Assembly (NCBI GenBank): GCA_047623555.1
Contig: JBLHMP010000003.1
Span: 10,166-74,165 of the forward strand
From: NORP181 sp047623555
Lineage (GTDB): Bacteria > Pseudomonadota > Alphaproteobacteria > Rhodobacterales > Rhodobacteraceae
DNA length: 64,000 bases
Reading direction: 5' to 3'
The stretch's first letter is position 1. Each line of letters begins with the position of its first letter. The position numbers and the translations under genes were made by a program. Below the pieces are notes generated by a model. That model did no database searches, was not told the origin of the DNA, and saw only the letters and a list, made by a program, of their open reading frames with translations. This document shows, piece after piece, positions 24,935 through 32,711 of this stretch.

Positions 24935-26404
24935 ATGTTTTCAAAGTACAAAAAAAAGCCCGCTCTGGCAAAAACTGCCAAAGGCAATTCCAATGTGACC
25001 AACATCACGGATGCCAACACTGCGGCACCGGTCACGACCACTAAGCCCCAAGCGGTGGCCAGCCTGCGGAGGCCCTCCTCAAAACCGGTGGCCGAGGACA
25101 AATCCCACGACAAAGACCGCAAACGCAAAGCGAGAATGGGCGAGATCAAGCAAGAGCTGCATCGCGCTTTGCTGGAAACCCTAAATCTTGCCGCACTTGA
25201 GCAAGCCTCAGAGAACGAATTGCGCAATGAGATCAGCACAATTACCGGCGAAATTCTAGAAGAACGCGGCATTGTTCTGAACCGCGAAGACCGCCAATCG
25301 CTGAACAAGGAACTTTACGACGAAGTAACCGGGCTTGGCCCACTGGAAACCCTGCTGCGGGATGATACGGTCAACGATATTCTGGTAAACGGGCCCAATC
25401 AAGTCTTTGTCGAACGCGATGGTAAGCTGGAACTCAGCACTGTGACGTTCAAGGACGAAAAACACCTGCTGCGGATCATCGACAAGATCGTTTCGGCCGT
25501 GGGTCGCCGGGTGGATGAATCCAACCCTTACGTGGATGCGCGTCTAAAAGACGGCTCGCGGTTCAACGCCATGGTGCCACCCGTTGCGGTTGATGGCAGC
25601 CTGGTGTCGATCCGGAAATTCAAAAAGGACAAGCTGGGCATTGATGACCTGGTAGATTTCGGCGCCTTTACCGAAGAAATGGCCGCCTATTTGCAGGCCG
25701 CCGTGTCCACCCGCCTTAACATCATCGTTTCGGGTGGTACTGGGTCGGGTAAAACCACCACGCTAAACGCGCTTTCGTCGTTCATTGCCGATGACGAACG
25801 TATCCTGACAATCGAGGATACGGCGGAACTTCAACTGCAACAGGTTCACGTCGGCCGGATGGAAAGCCGCCCGCCCAACGTCGAAGGCAAAGGCGAGGTT
25901 TCACCACGCGACTGCCTAAAGAACGCTCTGCGGATGCGACCTGATCGGATCATCGTTGGCGAAACCCGTGGCGAAGAAGTCATCGACATGTTGCAGGCCA
26001 TGAACACCGGTCACGACGGATCAATGACCACAATCCACGCCAACTCTGCGCGTGACGGTGTCAGCCGTCTGGAAAACATGATCGCGATGGCCGGGATCGA
26101 AATGCCGCTCAAGGCGATGCGAAGCCAGATTTCTTCGGCTGTGAACCTGATCGTTCAGGTGTCTCGCCTGCAGGATGGGTCACGTCGCATGACATCAATC
26201 ACCGAAATCACCGGCATGGAGGGCGACGTTATCTCGATGCAGGAAATCTTTAAATATCAACGTGTTGGTTTGACCCCTGAAAACAAAATTATCGGTCATT
26301 TCACCGCTACTGGTGTTCGCAGCCACTTTTCCGAACGGTTCCGCATGTGGGGCTTTAGTCTGCCCACATCAATCTATGAGCCCACAAAGATGGAGTCAGC
26401 CTAA
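24935..26404 (+). CDS. cpaF: Tad secretion ATPase CpaF/TadA
   Basis: A 489-residue type II/IV secretion hexameric ATPase that powers pilus polymerisation and retraction. A Lys/Ala-rich disordered N-terminus (1-70) is followed by the N-terminal domain. Walker A GGTGSGKT is at 267-274, the Asp-box TIEDTAELQ at about 292-300, Walker B RPDRIIVGE at 335-343, and the His-box GHDGSMTTIHA at 359-369. Its stop overlaps the tadB ATG (TAATG at 26402-26406), coupling the motor to its platform protein. Confidence 0.97.
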   Translation: MFSKYKKKPALAKTAKGNSNVTNITDANTAAPVTTTKPQAVASLRRPSSKPVAEDKSHDKDRKRKARMGEIKQELHRALLETLNLAALEQASENELRNEISTITGEILEERGIVLNREDRQSLNKELYDEVTGLGPLETLLRDDTVNDILVNGPNQVFVERDGKLELSTVTFKDEKHLLRIIDKIVSAVGRRVDESNPYVDARLKDGSRFNAMVPPVAVDGSLVSIRKFKKDKLGIDDLVDFGAFTEEMAAYLQAAVSTRLNIIVSGGTGSGKTTTLNALSSFIADDERILTIEDTAELQLQQVHVGRMESRPPNVEGKGEVSPRDCLKNALRMRPDRIIVGETRGEEVIDMLQAMNTGHDGSMTTIHANSARDGVSRLENMIAMAGIEMPLKAMRSQISSAVNLIVQVSRLQDGSRRMTSITEITGMEGDVISMQEIFKYQRVGLTPENKIIGHFTATGVRSHFSERFRMWGFSLPTSIYEPTKMESA

Positions 26405-27372
26405 TGTCCCTTGGCGCAGAACCAATTATCTACGGCCTTATCTTTGTCGCAGTTCTGGCGCTGGTCGAAGGCCTGTACCTGGTGGTATTTGGCAAATCCA
26501 TCAGCCTGAACAGCCGCGTCAATCGCCGGCTGGAAATGTTGGAAAAGGGCGTCGAACGCGAACAAGTTCTGGATCAGCTGCGCAAAGAAATGCAGCAGCA
26601 TATGAAATCACGCTCGATCCCGCTGTACTCTCTGCTGGCCAGCAAGGCCCAAAAGGCGGCCATTGCATTTAGCCCCTGGCAACTGATTATGATCATGGGT
26701 GGCCTGTCTGTCGTGGCCTTTATCGGGCTCAGCATTGGCACCGAAACCGAGCTTCCTATTCGCGCCGTTGGGTCGGTGGTTATTGGCGTCGGCGGGGTCT
26801 ATTTCTGGATCAACTCCAAGGCCAAAAAGCGTATGGCAATGATCGAAGAGCAATTGCCTGACGCGGTCGAGTTGATGGTGCGCAGCCTGCGTGTCGGGCA
26901 CCCGTTCACCTCTGCGATCCAAATTGTCGCCAAAGAGGTCGCTGACCCTCTTGGCACCGAGTTTGGCGTTATCGTCGACGAAAACGCCTATGGTCGTGAC
27001 ATCAGCGAGGCACTGCGCGAGATGGCCGAACGTCTGGACATGCAGGATATGCGGTTCCTGTCGATGGCCGTGACCATTCAGCAGCAATCAGGTGGTAACC
27101 TTGCAGAGATCCTTGCAGGTCTGGCCAGCGTGATCCGGTCCCGGTTCCGTCTGTTCCGCCGGGTCAATGCCATCACCGCCGAGGCAAAATGGTCGGGAAA
27201 ATTCCTGTCCGCATTCCCGTTGCTGGCATTGGGTGGGCTGTTGGCCAAGGACCCCAAATATTATGATGCATCGATGGAGCATCCCTATTTCATCCCCGCC
27301 TGTTTTGTCGTCGGCATCCTTTTGACTGCTAACCTTATCGTCATGCGCATACTGACAGACATCAAAGTTTAA
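26404..27372 (+). CDS. tadB: Tad inner-membrane platform protein TadB
   Basis: A 322-residue protein of the type II secretion F family. An N-terminal helix (LIFVAVLALVEGLYLVVFG) and a second membrane region near residues 90-140 precede the T2SSF domain: EEQLPDAVELMVRSLRVGHPFTSAIQIVAKEVADPLGTEF and SVTIQQQSGGNLAEIL-type sequence, seen here as MAVTIQQQSGGNLAEILAG. C-terminal helices complete the platform. TadB and TadC together connect CpaF to the growing pilus. It is 12 bp from tadC. Confidence 0.94.
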   Translation: MSLGAEPIIYGLIFVAVLALVEGLYLVVFGKSISLNSRVNRRLEMLEKGVEREQVLDQLRKEMQQHMKSRSIPLYSLLASKAQKAAIAFSPWQLIMIMGGLSVVAFIGLSIGTETELPIRAVGSVVIGVGGVYFWINSKAKKRMAMIEEQLPDAVELMVRSLRVGHPFTSAIQIVAKEVADPLGTEFGVIVDENAYGRDISEALREMAERLDMQDMRFLSMAVTIQQQSGGNLAEILAGLASVIRSRFRLFRRVNAITAEAKWSGKFLSAFPLLALGGLLAKDPKYYDASMEHPYFIPACFVVGILLTANLIVMRILTDIKV

Positions 27373-27384
27373 TCGGAGGCCACA

Positions 27385-28365
27385 ATGGAATTTCTGGAAC
27401 AAATCAACGGTATTCTGACTGGATCGCTTGGCGAATTTGGCCCTTTGATCGTGGTCGGCGGATTGGGTCTGTTTATGATCCTGCTAATGGTCCCGCTTTT
27501 GATGAACCAACGCGAAGATCCGCTGAAGAAATTCAAGCGCGATCAAACCTCAAAATCGCAGGGCAAACCCAAGAAAGAGCGCCTGCGTGAAGGGGGCCGC
27601 AACGAACAGCTACAAAAGTTCGCGACGTTCCTGGAACCGCAGGACGAAGAAGAGCTGACAGCGATGCAATTGAAACTGCGTCAGGCGGGCTATATCTCAC
27701 GTGACTCGGTCCGGTTCTTTCACTTTGCCCAGTTTGCGTTGGGCATTTCGGGTCTGGTGGCGGGGCTGGTCTATGTCTACGTCATGAACAATGTCGACGA
27801 TTTTGACACGCAACAGCAGGTCATTCGCATCCTCGGCCCAGGCGGCGCCGGGTATATGTTGCCCAAATACTGGGTGACGCGCCGGGTTGACGCCCGCAAA
27901 GAAGCCATCACCGCTGGGTTCCCGGACTCTCTGGACATGATGCTGGTCTGTGTTGAGGCCGGGCAATCGCTGGATCAATCCATTGTACGGGTGGCCGCAG
28001 AACTTACCGCATCCTGCCCTGCCCTGGCCGAAGAGTTTGAAATTGTTGCCTATGAAATGAAGGCCGGCAAAGACAGATCACAGGTATTGCGCGACATGGG
28101 CACCCGTTGCGGAGTGCAAGATATATCGTCGTTTGTGACAGTTTTGATTCAGTCGGCTACGTTTGGCACCTCAATTTCCGAGGCTTTACGGGTCTACGCC
28201 AGTGAAATGCGTGATAAAAGAGTCATGCGCGCAGAAGAAGCCGCAAACAAGTTGCCAACCAAAATGACCCTTGCCACTATGGGTCTGACAGTTCCGCCGT
28301 TGTTGATCATCCTTGTTGGACCGTCAATGATGGGCATCGCGGACCTTGGGAATATGAGAAAATGA
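27385..28365 (+). CDS. tadC: Tad inner-membrane platform protein TadC
   Basis: A 326-residue T2SSF-family protein. An N-terminal membrane helix (GPLIVVGGLGLFMILLMVPLL) is followed by a basic segment, a helix pair near 115-160, and the core GFPDSLDMMLVCVEAGQSLDQSIVRVAAEL with RCGVQDISSFVTVLIQSATFGTSISEAL. The C-terminal helix (MGLTVPPLLIILVGPSMM) is typical. It ends in MRK-stop where the TGA (28363-28365) overlaps the first ATG of an 8-bp tandem repeat, the start of an unusual reinitiation chain. Confidence 0.94.
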   Translation: MEFLEQINGILTGSLGEFGPLIVVGGLGLFMILLMVPLLMNQREDPLKKFKRDQTSKSQGKPKKERLREGGRNEQLQKFATFLEPQDEEELTAMQLKLRQAGYISRDSVRFFHFAQFALGISGLVAGLVYVYVMNNVDDFDTQQQVIRILGPGGAGYMLPKYWVTRRVDARKEAITAGFPDSLDMMLVCVEAGQSLDQSIVRVAAELTASCPALAEEFEIVAYEMKAGKDRSQVLRDMGTRCGVQDISSFVTVLIQSATFGTSISEALRVYASEMRDKRVMRAEEAANKLPTKMTLATMGLTVPPLLIILVGPSMMGIADLGNMRK

Positions 28366-28409
28366 TACAATGATACAATGATACAATGATACAATGATAC
28401 AATGATACA
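28362..28409 (+). repeat. Six ATGATACA repeats forming a chain of MIQ-stop minicistrons
   Basis: Six perfect copies of ATGATACA start at 28362, 28370, 28378, 28386, 28394 and 28402. The tadC stop is in the first. Each of the first five ATGs reads Met-Ile-Gln then TGA, and that TGA overlaps the next ATG as ATGA. The sixth opens the TPR lipoprotein. No good Shine-Dalgarno precedes any of them, so reinitiation is the likely way in. Confidence 0.97.
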
Positions 28410-28992
28410 AACCGGTGTGACGCAGGCCACGCCAATCAGATCTACATTTTGGGCCATCATCGCGCTTGCGATGGTGGCCTCTTGTGGTCCAAAAGCCATA
28501 TCTACAACGCCAGATGGGCCCTATGCGCCGGGTGTTGATCTATCAAAAACAGCTATAAATGGCGTCGAGGTTGGGCACCGTCTAATGGATGCGGGCCAAT
28601 ACGAGCTGGCAATAGCTGCCTTTACCCGTGCCGCCCTTGACCAAGGTTTGACCGCAGAGATATTGACGGGCATGGGCACCGCAAGTCTGGGGCTGGGTCG
28701 GCTGGGACAGGCCGAAACCCTGCTGCGCCGCGCCGTGGAAAAGGACAAGGACTGGCCCGAAGCCTGGAACAATCTGGGCGTTGTTTTGATGGAACAGGGC
28801 GAAATCAGCGAAGCACAACAGGTTTTTCGCAAAGCATATGCCCTGGATGATGGCCAAAACGACTCAATCCGGGAAAATTTGCGCTTGGCACTCGCCAAAT
28901 CAGAAAATGCTGATAACACTGTTACTCAAAACAACGATTATAAATTGGTGCAGCGGGGGAGTAGCGACTACCTGATCCGTAGAACACCATGA
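28402..28992 (+). CDS. TPR lipoprotein, TadD type (first)
   Basis: A 196-residue lipoprotein. The N-terminus MIQTGVTQATPIRSTFWAIIALAMVASCGP carries a lipobox with the modified Cys at 28. Tetratricopeptide repeats follow (AGQYELAIAAFTRAA, GLGRLGQAETLLRRAVEK, WPEAWNNLGVVLMEQGEISEAQQVFRKAYALD, about residues 60-160). TadD proteins are thought to be periplasmic pilotins or assembly scaffolds for the Tad secretin. The start codon is the last ATG of the octanucleotide repeat; an in-frame GTG five codons later is the only nearby alternative. The C-terminal 30 residues are polar and lack repeats. Confidence 0.85.
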   Translation: MIQTGVTQATPIRSTFWAIIALAMVASCGPKAISTTPDGPYAPGVDLSKTAINGVEVGHRLMDAGQYELAIAAFTRAALDQGLTAEILTGMGTASLGLGRLGQAETLLRRAVEKDKDWPEAWNNLGVVLMEQGEISEAQQVFRKAYALDDGQNDSIRENLRLALAKSENADNTVTQNNDYKLVQRGSSDYLIRRTP

Positions 28993-29022
28993 ACGAGGTA
29001 CGAGCAGTAAAGGACGCAAAAA

Positions 29023-29871
29023 ATGCGCCATTTAATCTTGATCCCGGCTTTGATTGCTGGCGGGCTGACCCTGTCGGCCTGTGCGGAAAAAGGCGACGAA
29101 ACCGTTGAACGGGCGTTGCAGGACGTTAACGTCGTTGACGAAGCCGATCTGAACGATGTGATGCTGACAGTTGCCGACCCAAATGAGGCAGTGACCTATT
29201 TCCAGCGATCACTCAAATCCACGCCTGGCCGGATTGATCTGCAACGGGGATTGGCAAAGTCCCTGGTGCGCGCGCGTCGTAACACCGAAGGCGTCAGCGC
29301 CTGGACCAAAGTGACCCGCATGCCGGGTGCAACCCCGGATGATACAATTGATCTGGCAGATGCGCAGATCCGCGCCGGGGATTGGGACAAAGCCAAAACC
29401 GTGCTGGATTCAGTGCCCCCCACCCACGAGACCTTCAAACGCTACCGCCTCGAGGCCATGGTCGCGGACGCCAATCAACAATGGAGCCGGGCCGACAGTT
29501 TCTATGAAACCGCCATTGGCCTGACCACGCGCCCTGCTGGCGTCATGAACAACTGGGGGTATTCCAAACTGACCCGCGGCGACTATACGGATGCCGAACG
29601 GCTGTTTGGTGAAGCAATCCGCCAGGACCAATCGCTGTTCACAGCCAAAAACAACCTGGTTCTGGCACGTGGAGCACAGCGAAAATACACCCTGCCGATC
29701 ATCCCGATGGATCAAACAGAACGGGCACAGTTACTGCATACAATGGCATTGTCCGCAATCAAACAGGGCGACGTTGAAACCGGCAAGGCCCTGTTGCGCG
29801 AATCCATTAACACCCATCCACAACATTTTGAGCAGGCAGTACGATCCTTGCAAGCTCTCGAAAACGGCTAG
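29023..29871 (+). CDS. tadD: TPR lipoprotein TadD (second)
   Basis: A 282-residue lipoprotein with signal MRHLILIPALIAGGLTLSACAE (Cys at 20). Tetratricopeptide units fill the rest: PNEAVTYFQRSLKSTPGRIDLQRGLAKSLVRARR, IDLADAQIRAGDWDKAKTVLDSV, GVMNNWGYSKLTRGDYTDAERLFGEAIRQD, and a final unit near 240-275. It follows a shorter TPR lipoprotein, so this locus has two TadD-like proteins in tandem. A role in secretin or pilus assembly is inferred from the family and neighbours. Confidence 0.88.
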   Translation: MRHLILIPALIAGGLTLSACAEKGDETVERALQDVNVVDEADLNDVMLTVADPNEAVTYFQRSLKSTPGRIDLQRGLAKSLVRARRNTEGVSAWTKVTRMPGATPDDTIDLADAQIRAGDWDKAKTVLDSVPPTHETFKRYRLEAMVADANQQWSRADSFYETAIGLTTRPAGVMNNWGYSKLTRGDYTDAERLFGEAIRQDQSLFTAKNNLVLARGAQRKYTLPIIPMDQTERAQLLHTMALSAIKQGDVETGKALLRESINTHPQHFEQAVRSLQALENG

Positions 29872-29877
29872 GGTCCA

Positions 29878-30372
29878 GTGGTAATTTCTGCGCAAGCGGC
29901 GTTGTGGTTTTTGCCCTTCGTCCTGCCGATCTGCTTTTACGTGGCCTTTACCGATCTGAGCGAGATGCGGATTCCCAATCAGGCCGTTCTGGTGCTGGCT
30001 GTCGTATTCCTTATTGTCGGACTGTTCGTGCTGCCCCTGCCCGCCTACGGCATGGCTGTGGTTCGTATGATCGTGGTGCTGATTATCGGCATTATGCTGA
30101 ATGCGGGCGGTGCAATTGGCGCCGGAGATGCCAAATTTGCCGCGGCGGCTGCGCCGTTTATCGCCCCCGCCGATCTACGGTTTTTGTTGGTTATCTTTGC
30201 CGCCAATCTGCTGGCCGCCTTTGTCACGCACCGGCTGGTCAAATACACCCCGTTACGCCAAATCGCGCCCGGATGGAAAAGCTGGGACATGGGCTGGAAA
30301 TTCCCGATGGGCCTGTCGCTGGGCGGCACTTTGGCGATCTATCTGATTTTGGGGTCGATATACGGCACCTGA
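29878..30372 (+). CDS. cpaA: Prepilin peptidase CpaA/TadV
   Basis: A 164-residue aspartyl protease of family A24 with a GTG start 6 bp after tadD. It has four to six membrane helices. The two catalytic aspartates are visible: Asp26 in FTDLSEMRIPN and Asp84 in the GxGD motif GAIGAGDAKF. It removes the short leaders of the Flp pilins at the Gly-Ala bond. The N-terminal methylase domain of larger PilD enzymes is missing, as is normal for CpaA. The catalytic site should accept the Asp at +5 found in both local pilins. Confidence 0.92.
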   Translation: MVISAQAALWFLPFVLPICFYVAFTDLSEMRIPNQAVLVLAVVFLIVGLFVLPLPAYGMAVVRMIVVLIIGIMLNAGGAIGAGDAKFAAAAAPFIAPADLRFLLVIFAANLLAAFVTHRLVKYTPLRQIAPGWKSWDMGWKFPMGLSLGGTLAIYLILGSIYGT

Positions 30373-30461
30373 CGCCTGATATTGGACCCAAAACAGTTAA
30401 AACCGATGCAATGCAGTCTGCTCCTGCCCTGCTCATGCCACAATAACCGGTCATTTTCCAA

Positions 30462-31838
30462 ATGAACGGATCCACGGGCATCAATGACCCAGACGCGCAA
30501 CAGCACCGAAACAGAGCACTGGCCAAACCGATGAACATGCACACAACCGCAGTTATATCCCCTCCTGCCCCGCGCACGATTGAGGACATGAAGCTGCCAC
30601 CTGTGATGATGCGGGACATTGTGCTGAAAACAATCTTTCGCAAAAATATCGAATTTGTTAGCGATTTGTGCAAAGCCATTTGCCTGCCCAACACCGTTAC
30701 CCAGGAACTGGTCGATATAGCCCGCGATCAGCGTTTGCTCGAAGCAACAGGCACGCTTAGTGCGACCAGCGGCAATGAAATGGGCTATCAGCTGACCGAT
30801 CAGGGCAAAGCCCGCGCATTGGATGCCCTAAACCAGTCCGAATATTTTGGCGCAATGCCGGTGCCGCTCGCAGTTTACAAAGAACAGGTCAAACGCCAGT
30901 CGATCAAAAACATTCAGATCACCCGTGACCAGCTGACCAATGCGATGGGCCATCTGATCCTGCCCAGCTCGTTGCTCGACCAGCTAGGGCCAGCGGTTAG
31001 CGCCGGTCGTTCAATCCTGATGTATGGCCCTCCGGGCAACGGCAAATCGTCGATCTCAAATGGTATTCGCGATGCTATGGGCGACAAGGTATATGTGCCG
31101 CACGCCATTGAATACGCCGGTCAGGTGATCACGGTATATGATCCAATTGTTCATAATGCAGTGGACGACATCGTGGACGACCCCACGGTTTTACGCCGCG
31201 CCAAACGGTTTGATACGCGGTATGTTTGCTGTGAGCGGCCCACCGTTGTGACCGGCGGCGAGCTGTCGCTGAAAATGCTGGATCTGGTCTATAACCCAAC
31301 CGCAAAAACCTATCAGGCGCCACTACAACTCAAATCAACGGGCGGCATATTCATCGTTGATGACCTTGGCCGCCAACAGGAATCGCCACAGGCATTGATT
31401 AACCGTTGGATTGTTCCGCTTGAAGAAGGCAAAGACATTCTGGGCCTGCAATCGGGCGAGAAATTCGAAGTGCCATTTGACACGCTGGTGATCTTTTCGA
31501 CCAATTTTCACCCGAACGAGATTTTTGACAAAGCGGCGCTGCGCCGAATCTTTTTCAAGATCAAGATTGACGGTCCGAACCAGGAAAACTTCCTAAAGAT
31601 TTTTGCTTTGGTGGCCCGCAAAAAGGGTGTGCCGCTGGATGAGCCGACGTTGGTGCATCTGCTGAAAAAGAAATACCCGACGATCGACAATATCTATGCA
31701 AATTATCAACCCGTATTCCTGATCGACCAGATGATTGCGATCTGCGAATTCGAAGGCATCCCCAACCAAATGTCCCCCGACCTGATCGACCGGGCCTGGG
31801 CCAATATGTTCGTGAAAGACGAAGTTATCGTCAAATGA
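30462..31838 (+). CDS. Uncharacterised AAA-type ATPase following the Tad locus
   Basis: A 458-residue protein. Walker A GPPGNGKS is at 189-196, Walker B IFIVDD at 296-301, a sensor STN at 346-348, and a likely arginine finger RR at 361-362. Residues 50-140 look like a winged-helix domain (LCLPNTVTQELVDIARDQ-like, then GNEMGYQLTDQGKARALDAL). No membrane helix or signal peptide is seen, so it is probably cytoplasmic. The start could also be the ATG at 30531. It follows the prepilin peptidase by about 90 bp and overlaps the next gene by ATGA. I know no assigned function; a regulatory or remodelling role for the pilus is a guess from position. Confidence 0.8.
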   Translation: MNGSTGINDPDAQQHRNRALAKPMNMHTTAVISPPAPRTIEDMKLPPVMMRDIVLKTIFRKNIEFVSDLCKAICLPNTVTQELVDIARDQRLLEATGTLSATSGNEMGYQLTDQGKARALDALNQSEYFGAMPVPLAVYKEQVKRQSIKNIQITRDQLTNAMGHLILPSSLLDQLGPAVSAGRSILMYGPPGNGKSSISNGIRDAMGDKVYVPHAIEYAGQVITVYDPIVHNAVDDIVDDPTVLRRAKRFDTRYVCCERPTVVTGGELSLKMLDLVYNPTAKTYQAPLQLKSTGGIFIVDDLGRQQESPQALINRWIVPLEEGKDILGLQSGEKFEVPFDTLVIFSTNFHPNEIFDKAALRRIFFKIKIDGPNQENFLKIFALVARKKGVPLDEPTLVHLLKKKYPTIDNIYANYQPVFLIDQMIAICEFEGIPNQMSPDLIDRAWANMFVKDEVIVK

Positions 31839-32638
31839 TCGGCGTTGCTGGCTGTGGCCGAATGGGCGCGCCTATGCTTGCGGCCCTGCGCGCTGCGGGG
31901 ATGAATGCGGCCGGGTTTGACGTGCGCAGCCCTGATGAATTTGGGGCGTTGGCACCGTTTATGACGGATGAGGCTACTGTATTTGCGCAAGGCGCTGAGA
32001 CACTGATAACGGTCGTCCGCGACATTCCACAAACTGATGACGTTTTATTTGGCGCGCAGGGGTTTGTATCTGCACCCAATTTGCAACGGATCATCATCTG
32101 TTCTACTTTATCCCCCCGCTATGTGCGTGGTTTGCGGGATCGGGTGCCAGAGAATATTGCATTGATCGACGCGCCAATGTCCGGAGCGCAGATCGCAGCA
32201 CATGAGGCCCGGTTGTCGTTCATGCTTGGCGGATCAAAGGCTGATCTGGGCGCGGCACAGCCGTTGTTTGCAGCAATGGGAAAACATTTTCACCACATGG
32301 GACCGTTTGGCAGCGGCATGCAGGCCAAGGTATTGAATAACCTGTTGGCCGCCTCAAACACCGCGATGACCCGGTTGGTACTGGACTGGGGCGACGCTGC
32401 GGGATTGGACGAGGCTGCGTTGCTTGGTCTGATCCACACTTCGTCGGGGCAAAATTGGTTTGCGTCAGGGTTTGAGCAGATCGAATTTTCCCGGGATGGG
32501 CATGACGCAGACAACACTATCGCCATTTTGGTAAAAGACGTCGAAAGCGCGTTGGATGCAACGCCCGATGGGGCAGATATGTCGCTACCGCGTCAGGTTC
32601 AAACCGCTCTTGCAAAATTGAACCCGCGCGCGGGTTGA
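31835..32638 (+). CDS. 3-hydroxyisobutyrate dehydrogenase-like NAD(P) oxidoreductase
   Basis: A 267-residue beta-hydroxyacid dehydrogenase. The N-terminal dinucleotide motif is GVAGCGRMGAPM, the substrate motif reads DAPMSGAQIAA (the family has DAPVSGG), and the probable catalytic lysine is in AKVLNNLL (about 171). The C-terminal LVKDVESALD corresponds to the family's KDL motif. It is about 25 residues shorter than typical members. It overlaps the upstream ATPase by ATGA (31835-31838), so it is translated with it, although nothing links its enzyme class to pili. The substrate is unknown. Confidence 0.85.
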   Translation: MIGVAGCGRMGAPMLAALRAAGMNAAGFDVRSPDEFGALAPFMTDEATVFAQGAETLITVVRDIPQTDDVLFGAQGFVSAPNLQRIIICSTLSPRYVRGLRDRVPENIALIDAPMSGAQIAAHEARLSFMLGGSKADLGAAQPLFAAMGKHFHHMGPFGSGMQAKVLNNLLAASNTAMTRLVLDWGDAAGLDEAALLGLIHTSSGQNWFASGFEQIEFSRDGHDADNTIAILVKDVESALDATPDGADMSLPRQVQTALAKLNPRAG

Positions 32639-32644
32639 ACTGTT

Positions 32645-32685
32645 GGATGCCTCCGGCGGAGATATTTATTACGAGAAGAATTTGG
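32645..32685 (+). repeat. Dispersed GCCTCCGGCGGAG element, copy 1
   Basis: GGATGCCTCCGGCGGAGATA, then ACGAGAAGAA and TTGG, 7 bp past the previous gene. It shares sequence with the copy at 57886-57926. The CTCCGGCGGAG core is a perfect palindrome. Confidence 0.85.
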
Positions 32686-32711
32686 AAGGAAAACGGTTTA
32701 GGCTGGTAAAT

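Noticed and set aside
28362..28409. The octanucleotide array as a CRISPR-like or protein-binding array
   Set aside because: The units are contiguous with no spacers, and the stop-start logic explains the sequence better.
28194..28499. A minus-strand ORF with repeated CIIVSLYH residues
   Set aside because: It is only the antisense reading of the 8-bp repeat and the tadC end.
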